Assembly: GCA_019316985.1 (NCBI GenBank)
Contig: CP079215.1
Location: 2,108,001 to 2,172,000 of the forward strand
Source: Paraniabella defluvii
GTDB taxonomy: Bacteria; Bacteroidota; Bacteroidia; Chitinophagales; Chitinophagaceae
Length of the DNA stretch: 64,000 nt
Reading direction: 5' to 3'
Part shown: positions 1 to 9,543 of the stretch, one piece after another
Layout: each line of letters starts with the position of its first letter
Numbering within the stretch: position 1 is the stretch's first letter
Position numbers and translations under genes: made by a program
The notes under the pieces: model-generated
The model's input: only the letters and a program-made list of their open reading frames with translations
What the model was told of the DNA's origin: nothing
Database searches by the model: none

Positions 1-837
1 TTAAACCGTACTACGGGAATGGATGAACCGATGGCAAACTCACAGGTAGCATATACCGGCAGAAACCTGTTGTCGCCGTTTTCGCCGCTAACAAATAAAG
101 TGTGATTCGTATCGCCTTCACAGGCGCTCAAAAAGCGTTTGAACCTCGACTCAATATATTCTTTGTCAGTGCTTTCAAAAGCCTCTACAGCTTCTACGCA
201 GCCCCAGGCTCCGGCAGCAGCGGTGTTTACCAGAAACATGGCAGCGCCTTCCCTGCTATTGTGCCGGGCGCATCTATACCGTAAAGATCTTCGTTCGATT
301 TAGTTTTATCATACCAGCCGGCCAGGTAATCAATATTGTAATTGTAGGAAGAAATCTCGTCTACTCCGCCAACCAGGTATTGATGGTCCGGCTTTTCAGA
401 AAGGCTCATTTTTGCATCTATCAACGCATTTTCAAATGCCAGCCCGTTATGAACATGGGTAGCGTTATACGACCTGTTTTTGGTAAGCAGGCTTAATTGC
501 CCAGCAATAGCATTAGGGGTGCTTTGCACAAAGTTGGCAGGCGTTAGCAATCCTCGTCGTAGTCCACGATCTGGTTTAAAAACCGGATACAATCTTCCAT
601 CCCCGTTAGCGGTACCAACAATTATGCCGTCTGTTTTTCTGTCTTTAATTAAAGGTAATCCTGCGCCGATACCCATTCGCACCGCTTTGCTCATACGGCG
701 CAGCATAGCAGGGGCACGCCCTGCAACTGCGGCTCTATTGCCAGTAATTTTCCCTCAACAGAAGCATTTATTGTTTCTAAGTCAACAGCACCGTTGGTTT
801 GCTGTGGCGAAATACAAATGTGTTGATGGATGTACAT
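1..837 (-). CDS. beta-ketoacyl synthase-like protein (chain-length-factor type), partial
   Basis: The gene enters from the left edge, so its C-terminus is missing. It resembles the N-terminal-like ketosynthase family (PF13723) that acts as partner or chain-length factor of a true ketosynthase in flexirubin/aryl-polyene pathways. The protein starts MYIHQHICIS at 837 and later shows a GVDE segment and GEGAAMFLV, the glycine-rich motif typical of ketosynthases. I see no obvious TACSS-type active site in the visible part, consistent with a non-catalytic partner. Two single-base frameshifts interrupt it, one in a C-run near 722 and one near 240. It lies 65 bp downstream of a full ketosynthase on the same strand, so they are probably one operon with the ACP at 2099-2362. 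Confidence 0.75.
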
Positions 838-902
838 ATGCAATGGTTAATTGAGAAATTTATGTGGTTGTGACCGGAAAATATCCGGTAAAAGCCACTG
901 CT

Positions 903-2087
903 TTATATTTTAGAGAAAATCAGGGAAGTGCAATTGCCTCCAAATCCAAACGAATTAGACATGACGTGGTTTAAGCTCCTTTGTTCATATTGCATTACCG
1001 GTTTAAGGCCGGTAGTGGCAATAGGTTCGTTAAAATGCAGGGAGGGGTACACTTCCTGGTGCTGTAAATTTAAGATGCTATAAACTGCTTCAACAGCCCC
1101 GCTGCGCCCAGCGTATGACCTGTGTAAGATTTGGTGCTGGCAAAAGCCGGTGGCCGATCAAACAAGCGAAGCATGGCGGCGCTCTCCGTTTCGTCGTTAT
1201 TTTCGGTTGCCGTGCCATGTGCATTAATAAAGTCGATATCTCCTGGCTGTAAACCTGCCGTTTCCAGTGCCTTTTTCATGCTCCAGTAAGGGCCGTCGCC
1301 TTCCGGCGAAGTGGAGGAGGGATGAAAGGCATCATTGCTGTTGCCATATCCTTTCACTTCGGCGTATATTTTTTTCAGCGGCATCTTCTTCCCGCTCTAA
1401 AACCAGGAATGCTGCGCCTTCACCGAGATTCAGCCCTTTCCTTTCCAGATCAAAAGGCCTGCAGGGCTCTCCGGCTAATATCATAAGTGCATTAAAGCCA
1501 TTCACTGTGTACTTGGAGAGGCTGTCTACCCCCGGCAATTACTTTTTAGCTAGCCCGTTTTTTAATAGTCTGGCGCCATACATAATGGCGTTGGCGGAGG
1601 AAGAGCAAGCGGTATTAAATGTGTTGGTAATGCCTCCTATATTGAAATAGCGCCGTAAAAAACTGGTATTAGCACTGTTAGAATAAGAGGTCAGGTAGGG
1701 CGAATTGCTGGTACCGGTAGCGTTGGCATCTGCATACATTTCGTCTGTCAGGCACATTCCGCCAACAGTACTGCCTCCAATAAGAGCGGTGGTGCTGTCT
1801 GTCAATTCGTTTTCGGAAAGCAGCGCATCGTCAATAGCCTGCTTTGCAGCATGTAGGGCTAAGATATCTGTTCTGGTGGTAATATGACTTCCAATGCCCA
1901 GCCTTTCCGCCAGGAATGCTGTTGCATGGTTAATTTCGCCAAATGGTAATTGCGCTGTATACCTGCTATTGAAAAAGCGGGCTTTACCAATACCGGTTCT
2001 GGCATGAACCAGGGAATTACGGTTTTCATCAGCTGTTTCGCCAATGGCAGTAATAATACCCATACCGGTTACTACTATTCGGCTCAC
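903..2087 (-). CDS. beta-ketoacyl-ACP synthase (FabF/KAS-II-like)
   Basis: Condensing enzyme that would extend acyl chains on an acyl carrier protein. The catalytic Cys is in NTACSSSAN (about residue 160), the first active-site His in NAHGTATENND and the second in STKSYTGHTLGAAG. The C-terminus SNSFGFGGNC is the standard ketosynthase ending. The restored length of about 395 residues is normal for the family. At least three frameshifts (near 1537, 1380 and 1078) break it. The N-terminus MSRIVVTGMG fits the family. It sits 11 bp downstream of the ACP gene, which points to a dedicated pigment or specialised fatty-acid pathway rather than housekeeping FabF. That assignment is by context only. Confidence 0.88.
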
Positions 2088-2098
2088 GAGGGAAATTT

Positions 2099-2362
2099 TT
2101 ATTTGGTTCGATGCTGCTCAATATAGTCAACCATTGTATTCACATTGGTTAATATTTTTCTTCCTTCCTTGGGGTCCTGGATATTAATCCCGTATTCCCG
2201 GGAAAGCATTACAATCAGTTCAATCGAATCAATCGAGTCCAGTCCCAACCCTTCGCCAAACAAGGGCTCATCATCTTTAATATCAGCCGGGTTCACGGTA
2301 TTCAGGTTCAAAAACTTTACAATTTGCTCCTTAACCTGTTGTTTCAACGCTTCTTTTTCCAT
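2099..2362 (-). CDS. acyl carrier protein
   Basis: Small acidic protein of 87 residues carrying the phosphopantetheine attachment motif GLDSIDSIEL; the central Ser at about residue 42 would receive the 4'-phosphopantetheine arm. It carries the growing acyl chain for the two ketosynthase-type genes just downstream. The first residues (MEKEALKQQVKEQI) form the usual first helix, so the ATG at 2362 is a good start. The EYGI(N)I segment after helix II is usual for ACPs. It is the first gene of the visible minus-strand cluster. It is probably a pathway-specific ACP rather than the housekeeping AcpP, which normally sits with fabF in a different context. Confidence 0.9.
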   Translation of the reverse strand: MEKEALKQQVKEQIVKFLNLNTVNPADIKDDEPLFGEGLGLDSIDSIELIVMLSREYGINIQDPKEGRKILTNVNTMVDYIEQHRTK

Positions 2363-2594
2363 GTTACTTTTTTAAAAGTATTAAGCTTCAAAAATAACGA
2401 CTTCGGCACAAAGTTGTCAATTTATTAATAGAGATAACGAATTGCAATCTTGATGTTCGTTACCCGTACTTTTTATTATTAAGCGGGTAGCGTGGGCGAT
2501 ACATACCGCCTGGTTTTACCTCCTTTGCCGGCCCCGCCGGCTCAGGAATATTTTCCGCTAACATTTGTTGGTGGCGCTTCAACAACTATCAAGT

Positions 2595-2602
2595 AATTTT
2601 GT
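2595..2602 (+). promoter_or_regulatory. candidate Bacteroidota -7 element for the SCO1 gene
   Basis: TAATTTTG matches the Bacteroidota -7 consensus TAnnTTTG. A TTG at 2568-2570 could be the -33 element, but the 24-bp spacing is longer than usual. The SCO1 start codon follows within 20 bp. Confidence 0.35.
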
Positions 2603-2620
2603 TTTCTTAAAAGAGTTTCC

Positions 2621-3230
2621 GTGCGTAAAAAGACCATTTATTATATTGTTTTCTTTGTAGCCCTGTCGTTGGTATTTTATGGTATTGTTTCCTGGTTTAT
2701 ACCGGGTTATAACGACCGCAAGCTGGAACCGGTAAGCAAGGTGGCGCGTTTTCAGTTCACTAACCAGGATGGACAGGTGGTTACCAATACAGATGTGGAT
2801 GGTGGAAGTTTACGTAGCTGAGTTCTTTTTCACTACCTGCCCGGGAATTTGTCCTATGATGAATGATAACCTGAAGCAGGTGTATGAAAAATTTAAAAAC
2901 GAGCCCGATTTCCGTATACTATCTTATACCTGCGATCCTAAAACCGATTCGGCTGCCCGGTTAAAGGCTTATGCCGACTCTATGAAAGTAGACACGAAGA
3001 AGTGGATATTTCTTACGGGCCGGAAAGACAGTTTGTATAATATGGCCAGGCTGAGCTACGCAATTGATGATCCGGCTAATAACTTAAATAATATTGAAGA
3101 CGATTTTATACATAGCCAGCATTGGGCGTTGGTGAACCGCAAAGGGGATGTGCTGGCTATTTACGATGGCTTAAAGCAAAGAGAAATAAACGGCCTTATC
3201 AGGGATATTGAAAAGGAGCTCAAAAATTGA
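2621..3230 (+). CDS. SCO1/SenC family copper-binding protein
   Basis: Membrane-anchored periplasmic thioredoxin-fold protein that helps deliver copper to the CuA site of cytochrome c oxidase. An N-terminal transmembrane anchor (about residues 5-27) is followed by the copper motif CPGICP and the distal His in HSQHWALV, the three-ligand signature of the family. A single frameshift near 2810 (…DVDGG / EVYVAEFF) separates the anchor from the catalytic domain; restored length is about 203 residues. Translation starts at a GTG. The next gene (Fur family) starts 9 bp downstream, so the two may be co-transcribed. Confidence 0.88.
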
Positions 3231-3238
3231 TAACCGGT

Positions 3239-3723
3239 ATGAGGTCAATAGAAAATATACTAAAAGCTAATAAATTAAGCGTAACTGCCGGCCGGCAAAA
3301 GATACTACAACTTTTCCTGAACAGCGGGGAGCCCTTGCTCATGCAGATATCGAAAAAAATGCCGGAGAGCACTTCGACAGGGTAACCATTTACAGAACCC
3401 TGCAGGCCTTTGTTGAGAAAGGACTGATTCATACCATTCCCACTTCTGATAATTCTATTAAATATGCGCTTTGTAAGGATGATTGCGGCGAGGGACATCA
3501 CCACGATCATCATGTACACTTTGTTTGTAACGTGTGCAACAATACATTTTGCCTGGACAGCGTGGTAACACCAAAGGTTGATTTGCCCGAAGGATACCAG
3601 TCTGCCGAACTGGAAGTAGTTGCCAAAGGCATATGTAAAAACTGTAGTAAAGGGGCCAAAAAAAGCCCTGATGTAGAAACATCAGGACTTTTGATTAATG
3701 TTTTGATTAGGGATCTAAATTAG
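3239..3723 (+). CDS. Fur family transcriptional regulator
   Basis: Metal-responsive repressor. It starts MRSIENILKANKLSVTAGRQ, the winged-helix entry typical of Fur/Zur; RVTIYRTLQAFVEKGLI is the recognition-helix region. A His-rich metal site (GHHHDHHVHF) and two CxxC pairs (CNVCNN and CKNC) would hold structural zinc and the regulatory metal. A frameshift near 3350 (A-run) separates helix-turn-helix from the preceding part. As sequenced, the ORF runs past KNCSK through a terminator hairpin to 3723, so the true stop is probably near 3650 and was lost to an indel. Position directly after SCO1 suggests a link to metal supply, but the metal cannot be named from sequence. Confidence 0.85.
3661..3692. 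terminator. bidirectional intrinsic terminator
   Basis: AGCCCTGATGT, a short AGAA loop, then ACATCAGGACT forms an 11-bp stem with one G-T pair. It has an A-run on the left and a T-run on the right, so it can terminate in both directions. It lies between the converging Fur and PF04020 genes. Confidence 0.75.
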
Positions 3724-4123
3724 ATGCTTTTTCCAAAAAATCCAAAAAAATATCTTTTACTTGATATAAAGCAATAATTATTCTTTTTACCCCCACCAGG
3801 GAGTAAAGTATAGACGATCCCAGGGATAATAAAATGCTGAAAGCCAGTGCCCACCAAAACCCGTCAACGTAAACACCTTTAAAAAAATTGGCAGCCAGCA
3901 AAACCATGAAAGCGTTAATAACCAGCAGAAACAATCCCAGCGTAAACACGGTAACCGGTATCGTTAAAATAACCAGGATCGGCTTTACCACCGCATTTAA
4001 TAACGCCAGCACCAGTGCAAACAGGGCTGCAGTTTTCATATCAACAAATCTAACACCGCTTAATATATTTTGTAGAAGGTAAGCAATAAGGCCGGTGATC
4101 AACACTTTTAATATAAAATTCAT
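3707..4123 (-). CDS. phage holin family/PF04020 four-helix membrane protein
   Basis: Protein of 138 residues with four hydrophobic segments (about 4-26, 30-50, 56-80, 88-112), matching the PF04020 family (YvlD-like, named 'phage holin family 4' although most members are chromosomal). The pattern MNFILKVLITGLIAYLL followed by LLNAVVKPILVILTIPVTVF is typical. Its function is unknown; it resides in the inner membrane. Nothing nearby suggests a prophage, so the holin name should not be taken as function. It converges on the Fur gene across the terminator at 3661-3692. Confidence 0.8.
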   Translation of the reverse strand: MNFILKVLITGLIAYLLQNILSGVRFVDMKTAALFALVLALLNAVVKPILVILTIPVTVFTLGLFLLVINAFMVLLAANFFKGVYVDGFWWALAFSILLSLGSSILYSLVGVKRIIIALYQVKDIFLDFLEKASNLDP

Positions 4124-4260
4124 TGAGTTCTCAATTTTTTATCAGAGTATAAAGATAAATACTAATGCCCTATTATTAAACTCGTTGTTAAATGCCTGTT
4201 GCTTTTTAGCAAAAAAGATACAGGTATTTAAACTGAACTTTATTACAAATACATTTGCAT

Positions 4261-5169
4261 ATGCGGCGCAAAATCATCTACATTGTCAACCCCCGTTTCA
4301 GGCACCAGCTCAAAAGATAGTGTTCAAAATACCATTGCAGCAGAAACACTAAAATCCGGTATTCCCTTCCAGTTTTTTCCATCAGTGGCCAACGGAGATT
4401 ATACTTTTCTTGAAGAAACAATTCTCACAGAAAAGATCACCGATATCGTTATAGTGGGGGAGATGGTACTGTAAGCCAGGTGGTAGACAGCCTGATGAAA
4501 ATGCCTGTGCAATTTGGAATCGTACCCTGCGGATCGGGAAATGGCCTTGCTTTTGGCGCCGGTATTCCTAAAACGATAAAAAAGCGCTGGAGATAATTTT
4601 CAGCAATCATTCACAGGGGGTAGATGGTTTCAGCATTAATAACCGCTTTGCCTGTATGCTTTGCGGAATTGGTTTTGACGGCAAGGTTGCGCATGATTTT
4701 GCCAAAGCCAACCAGCGCGGGCTGGCAACTTATGTAAAAAAGATCTTTAGTAATTTTTTTTACAGCGAGGCCCTATTCGTTCAAAATAAAACTAAACAAC
4801 AAAACGTTTATAACGGAGGCCTATTTTATAAGTATTGCAAACAGCAACCAGTTTGGTAATAATTTTACTATCGCTCCCAGGGCAAGCTTAACAGATGGTA
4901 AAGTAGACGTGGTAGTTGTTACCGATCAATCGAAACTTACCATGCTGTATAATACTTTTATACAGGTTGGGGCTTAAATGGCCTTCAAAAGAAGGAAAAC
5001 ATTAACGAAAATAAAAGCGTTATCTATTTTCAGACCAGTGAAATATGGATTAACAACTACGAGGAGGCGCCGATGCATATTGATGGCGAACCGGTTGAAA
5101 CAGAAAAAAATTCATATTGTAGTACAGCCAACCTGTTTTAAATTGCTGACCAGTAAAGAGCGTTTATAA
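4261..5169 (+). CDS. diacylglycerol/lipid kinase family protein
   Basis: Cytoplasmic lipid kinase of the DAGK catalytic family (YegS/BmrU/DgkB-like). It starts [11 protein letters not shown], the family opening, then shows [25 protein letters not shown] (the GGDGT nucleotide-binding motif) and [10 protein letters not shown]. The C-terminal half ([19 protein letters not shown]) is the beta-sandwich lipid-binding part. At least five frameshifts interrupt it (near 4292, 4458, 4584, 4780 and 4975). The stop overlaps the start of rnhB by one base (TAATG), indicating translational coupling. The lipid substrate cannot be assigned. Confidence 0.82.
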
Positions 5170-5790
5170 TGCAAGAATTGATACGATTAGAAAACTGTTT
5201 CCGGCCAGAGCTTGCAGATGCCGGCTGCGATGAAGCGGGAAGGGGCTGCTATGCCGGACCCGTATTTGCGGCAGCCGTTATTTTACCAGCCGGGTTTTAT
5301 CATCCCCCTTAACGATAGTAAACAGGTGAAGGCCGGCGACCGGGAAATTTTAAGAGACTATATTGAAAGGCAGGCATTAGCTTTTAGCGTGGCAATGGTT
5401 GACGTGGACGAGATTGATACCATTAATATCTTAAAAGCTTCGCAGAAAGCGATGCACCTGGCATTGGATAACCTGTCTGTTGCGCCTCAGTTTGTATCGG
5501 TAGACGGCAACTATTTTATACCCTATAAAACCTTGCCACACCAGTGTATTATAAAGGGCGATGGCAAGTATGCGCATATTGCAGCAGCCAGTATATTGGC
5601 TAAAACTTATCGCGACAGTTATATGCGGAGCCTGCATGACAGCTTTCCCCAGTACAACTGGTTTTCGAATAAGGGATATGGTACCCTTGAGCACCGCTTA
5701 GCCATCGATAATCACGGTTTAACGATTCATCATCGCAAGAGCTTTAAAATCAATTCTCCACAATTGGAGATGTTTGAGGAAGAAGGCTGA
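5169..5790 (+). CDS. rnhB: ribonuclease HII
   Basis: Removes RNA from RNA-DNA hybrids, including single ribonucleotides. It starts at the ATG that overlaps the preceding stop ([21 protein letters not shown]). The DEAGRG motif gives the first catalytic Asp and Glu, followed by [16 protein letters not shown] and [13 protein letters not shown], all diagnostic of RNase HII. One frameshift in a C-run near 5308 splits residues 1-47 from the rest; restored length is about 207, normal. The translationally coupled lipid kinase upstream is a common neighbour pattern without known functional link. Confidence 0.93.
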
Positions 5791-5882
5791 TACCTAATTT
5801 TTGGGATAAGGTGTATAAAGCGGGATATAATTTTTAATTTTAAGGTTGATTTTACCCATTGAAACCATAAAAGTATACGCTA

Positions 5883-6379
5883 ATGAAAAAAATATTTTTA
5901 CTAATAGGATGGTGCCTGGCTTTAGGCATACAAACCTATGCGCAAAGCAGCACCGCTAAATCTGCCAAGAAAACAGAAAAAGAAGAAAAACCTGAGAAAT
6001 CTGCAAAGGCTTCTTCCAACGAAAAAGAAACAGCAGAAGAGCGCGATGAAAAAAAAAAGAAGATATGCGCAGATTCGGCCGTGCCCAAGCTGATTTCTGG
6101 AAGGAGAGCACGAAAGACATGTAGCAAAAAAGAGGCACGCGAAGGCTCAGGCAATGAAAAAAGTAAAGTGAAAGAAGAAAACGGCAATAAATCGGAAGCG
6201 AAAAGTGAGGGACCCAGAAAACCACCGCCACCGCCTAATCCTTTCAAAAAAAAAGAAACAGGCAGATGGGGATGATGAAAAAGCATCAAATGTGAAGGAG
6301 GAAAAGCGGCGAGAATGACAGGCCTAAACCTCCGAACCCTTTTAAAAAGAAAAAGAAAGAGGCTGCCGAAGAAGAATAA
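5883..6379 (+). CDS. small secreted Lys/Glu-rich hypothetical protein
   Basis: A signal peptide (MKKIFLLIGWCLALGIQTYAQ) is followed by a highly charged, low-complexity Lys/Glu/Ser chain ending in proline clusters (PPPPPNPFKKK and a second PPNPFKKKKK). It probably leaves the cytoplasm. Three frameshifts near 6085, 6125 and 6260-6320 disturb the middle; the end EAAEEE at 6379 is recovered by bridging. There is no recognisable domain, and the composition suggests a disordered, periplasmic or surface-associated protein. It may be monocistronic. Confidence 0.6.
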
Positions 6380-6568
6380 GCTATTTAAAAGCCCTTGCAT
6401 TGCAGGGGCTTTTGTTTGCCCGGACTTTTATTTTTTCCTTATAGAAATGCGAAAACCAGCTTTTGATGCAACCCTCTGCTGCCATAAAAAGTCAAATAAT
6501 TAACAAATGAGCCCTATACATGGCACAGCATTTGGAAAACAGAAGATTGTTGGATCAAAATCAATTTT

Positions 6569-6855
6569 ATGAAGAAGATAGTTGTAGTCTTATCCGTGGT
6601 TTTTTTACATTAATCAATAGCGATGCCTTTTCGCAAAGGTTACCGCCAAGGCCACCTCATCCGCCACATTACAGGGGACATGTGGTGAAAAAGAAATATG
6701 TAAAGCATCCCAAGAAATCGAAGCATTATTATGCCAGGAGCAGTCGTTATCGCAGGCCGTATGCTAAAAAGCATCATAGCGTAGCGAGGCATCATCCTCC
6801 GTTACCGCCACGCCCGCCGCTGCCACCGCGTCCACCGTTGCCTCCACGTCCATAA
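6569..6855 (+). CDS. small secreted basic, proline-rich protein
   Basis: Starting at the ATG at 6569 gives MKKIVVVLSVV; bridging one indel in a T-run near 6603 continues as FFTLINSDAFSQRLPPRPP, which completes a signal peptide ending near SDAFS. The mature protein is rich in His, Lys, Arg and Tyr (KKYVKHPKKSKHYYAR) and ends in a PPRPPLPPRP-type tandem repeat. An alternative upstream start at 6520 lacks a signal peptide and is less likely. Function is unknown; the basic, Pro/His-rich composition would suit cell-envelope or metal binding, but that is inference. Confidence 0.55.
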
Positions 6856-6872
6856 GGCATATATAAATGATT

Positions 6873-6905
6873 ACACCGGCTATTAAAGCCGGTGTTTTTT
6901 ATTTT
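6873..6905 (+). terminator. intrinsic terminator after the proline-rich protein gene
   Basis: ACACCGGCT and AGCCGGTGT form a 9-bp stem with a short loop, followed by a T-run (TTTTTTATTTTT). It separates the plus-strand gene from the converging regulator at 6919-7808. Confidence 0.85.
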
Positions 6906-6918
6906 TGGGAACACCTTC

Positions 6919-7808
6919 TTAGGAATTAATCTCAAGCTTATAGCCTTTGCCGCGTATAACAGCAATTTTAATATCGGGATCAGGCTCCAGTTTTTTCTAA
7001 GCTTGGATATGAACATATCCAGGCTGCGCCCCACAATAACCCCTTCATCTTCCCATATCTCTTTTTGCAGCCGGCTTCTCTCTATGATTTCATTGGGCGA
7101 CAATGCGAAAATGGACAATACGCGGGTTTCCGTTCCGGTCAGGTCTGTTGTCGTTCCATTTATTATAAGCTTCCGATTCTTCGCATCAAACAACACAGAT
7201 CCCAAAGCGAATATGCTACTGGTCTGACTGCCAGGTAAAGGTTGTCGCCGCTTGGCAGACCTTAAGAAAATAAAACCAACAAACGCTAAAAATGGCAGGC
7301 TGGCCAAAATATACCTGTTCTTTGCAGTGTTTATTCCTGTCGGTTCGAATTTAATGTTGATCATGTAGCAGGCCCGGGGTTGCACTCTTCCTATACAGGT
7401 TACAATATCATCTTTTTTATTTCGGGATATAGCATATGCGTAGGCTACACTGGAGTTGCCGCAATTTAAAACGTTGACAACATAATCACGGGCGAGCGGG
7501 TCTTCGGCCAGCAAACGGCGGGTTGTATGCACCAGGGATTCTGGCCGGAAAGTAAGATCATTTTCAAACCTGATCTGGTACTCCGTTTCGGCGATCTTTT
7601 TTACGGGGAGCACCCTTGATGTACTGTCGCCCGACTGTAGCAATAATTCATGGCCGATCCTGCGGAGCAAAACTTCCCTTCGGGCGATATCAAAATCGTT
7701 GCTGCTCTCCATACAAAAAGCCAAACAGATTACAGCAATAAATGAAAATAATATCAACCCTAACAGGTATCTGCGTTTGCCGGCGAAGAGCTTTCGGCTA
7801 TTCAACAT
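6919..7808 (-). CDS. membrane-tethered winged-helix (OmpR/PhoB-type) regulator without receiver domain
   Basis: The N-terminus holds a transmembrane segment (about residues 14-31), then a roughly 130-residue extracytoplasmic region with two Cys residues, a second transmembrane segment (YILASLPFLAFVGFIFLR), and a cytoplasmic Trans_reg_C DNA-binding domain (DLTGTETRVLSIFALSPNEIIERSRL…SLDMFISKLRK). Bridging a frameshift in the A-run near 6985 gives the proper end IRGKGYKLEINS at 6919. The layout is like ToxR/CadC regulators: a sensor outside the membrane coupled directly to a DNA-binding domain, with no phosphorylation site. This type recurs in Bacteroidota. Its signal and targets are unknown; the divergent M56-tail gene at 7911 is the nearest candidate target. 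Confidence 0.8.
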
Positions 7809-7910
7809 ACTATTTACAATTTATTTACAAAGGTTATATTTTTATTTACAATACTGGTTTCCAGGCCGAAAAAGGTCAAGTTAATTTCGCTGAAACCAAT
7901 TTTATAAAAT

Positions 7911-8533
7911 ATGGAAAATAAAAAAAAATGCCTTAGGCGAATTAGATTTACCGGGAGATAGATCTATGTTGATTAAGCCTGCAAAAAACAGGAGAAAAAT
8001 TATTTATATGCTGATCGTTCCGCTGGTTGTGGTAAGCGCACTGGTATTTGCCAATAGCGAAATCAAAAGACAAACTTCTCAAAAATCAACTCCCACGCCC
8101 CTCTCTGAGGCTGAAAGGAAAGCCAAAGTGAAAAAGTGGGAGGCTACCCTGATGGTATAAAGTACAAAAAATGGGAGGCGTCTTCCGAAGGTAAAAAGTG
8201 CTTGCCGGGGCGGCTAAAATAAGAAACCATATAATTGCTTTTGCCGATATGGAGGTTGTTGTAACCGCTCTTTCACTTCCGCCAGGCTCACGGTTAGGTT
8301 TCGGAGTAATGGCCCGGATTGATGGTGAGGATTATATTCTCAGTTTTGGCCCGGAAAAGCCTGACAAAAATTTTCAGCAATTGCATAGCCTGAAGGTTAA
8401 CGACAAAATAATTATAAGAAGCCATAGTGTATCGCACGCGCCCAAGTATTCCTATCCGATAGTATCGGGAGACTACGTAGAACGAGATGGTAAAGTAATT
8501 TATAAACGGGTTTTTCGCAAAGGCGGTTGCTGA
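7911..8533 (+). CDS. orphan C-terminal region of an M56/BlaR1-type membrane protein
   Basis: Bridging an A-run indel near 7928 and a C-run indel near 8150 gives one protein: MENKKKNALGELDLPGDRSM, a single transmembrane segment (IIYMLIVPLVVVSALVFA), a linker with a duplicated KKWEA phrase, and a C-terminal domain ending in SGDYVERDGKVIYKRVF. The TM segment plus linker resembles, to my recollection, the region after the metallopeptidase domain in Bacteroidota M56/BlaR1 proteins, but no HExxH peptidase is present upstream. It may be a truncated relic or a genuine small membrane protein. It is divergent from the membrane-tethered regulator at 6919-7808. Confidence 0.5.
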
Positions 8534-8656
8534 GTAAAGAAGTTGTCGTTTTGATGGGCTCGGAAAGCAGAACAAAAGGAAAATCCGGTCCATTGCATCA
8601 ATGTTTAAGCGCAGTTTATAATAAGCCGGGACGATATCACCTATCACTAAAAGAAT

Positions 8657-9535
8657 TTAATGGTTCCGCCTGTCCAGCCCCAGATCAACTTGGTTTGAAT
8701 AGTATGGAGGAAGTTGTTTTCGCTCAGTCTGAGCAGGTTGATAGAGAATTTTTCTTTACGTACAGCCAGCGAAACATTTTTGGATATGATCTCTTTGCGT
8801 GAGTCGAGCGCGCAAATGATCTCGTCAGAGCGGCTTTCAATTTCAAATGAAATAATACTGTTGTCGTTTACCACCAGCGATCTTACATTCAGGTGATGTG
8901 GAGCTACCGGGGTGATGGTAAAATTTTCCGAGTCGGGAAATACGATGGGGCCGCCGCAACTTAAAGAGTAGCCTGTAGAGCCGGTAGGCGTTGAAACAAT
9001 CAGCCCGTCGGCCCAATAAGTATTTAGCAGCTCACCATTAATAAAAGTATGAATTTTGAGCATTGATGCGGTATCCCTTTTATGAATCGCAAATTCATTT
9101 AACCCAAAGGGCATGTCTCCAAATAAGGGCATATCTGCATCTACATGTACCAGCGAACGCTTTTCACTGATATAGGTTCTTAAAGCCAGTGCCTTGATGG
9201 CCAGGGTAAGATTTTCCCGGCCAATGCTTGATAAAAAGCCTAATCTGCCAAAGTTGATTCCCATTATAGAAATAGGTTTGTCTTTGATCAGGGTAATGGT
9301 GTCCAGCAGGGTTCCGTCGCCACCTAAGCCTATAATGAATTCAACATCTTTATCTAATTCTTCGGCGCTGTTAAATACAGGAGTATGGTCAGAAAGATTT
9401 AAATGAGGTCGCAGGCTGTTAAAGAGTGGACCGTAAACCACGTATTTGAGTCGGTAATTTTTAACTCCTCAAAAACGTTTTTACGTCTGCGTAAGATTCT
9501 GCATCAATACCACGGCTGTATACGGCTACCTTCAT
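8657..9535 (-). CDS. nadK: NAD kinase
   Basis: Makes NADP from NAD and ATP (or polyphosphate). It carries the GGDGT motif (IIGLGGDGTLLDTI), the conserved NEF segment (GLNEFAIHK) and the TPTGSTGYSLSCGGP loop, all diagnostic. Bridging frameshifts restores the start (MKVAVYSRGIDAESY at 9535) through two indels near 9475 and 9440, and the end (GLDRRNH at 8657) through an indel in a G-run near 8690. Length of about 290 is normal. It is the last gene of a minus-strand run with the BamA-like, CBS and hydrolase genes; only 8 bp separate it from the BamA-like stop. Confidence 0.93.
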
Positions 9536-9543
9536 GTTGCTTA

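Noticed and set aside
2401..2620. A gene between the ACP and SCO1
   Set aside because: No frame in either strand gives a recognisable protein; only a candidate promoter element is seen.
3707..4123. Prophage or holin
   Set aside because: The PF04020 name is historical. No other phage gene is present around it.
5883..6379. Antisense ORFs with long hydrophobic runs (5936-6400)
   Set aside because: They are shadows of the Lys/Glu-rich plus-strand gene; the signal peptide and direction favour the plus strand.
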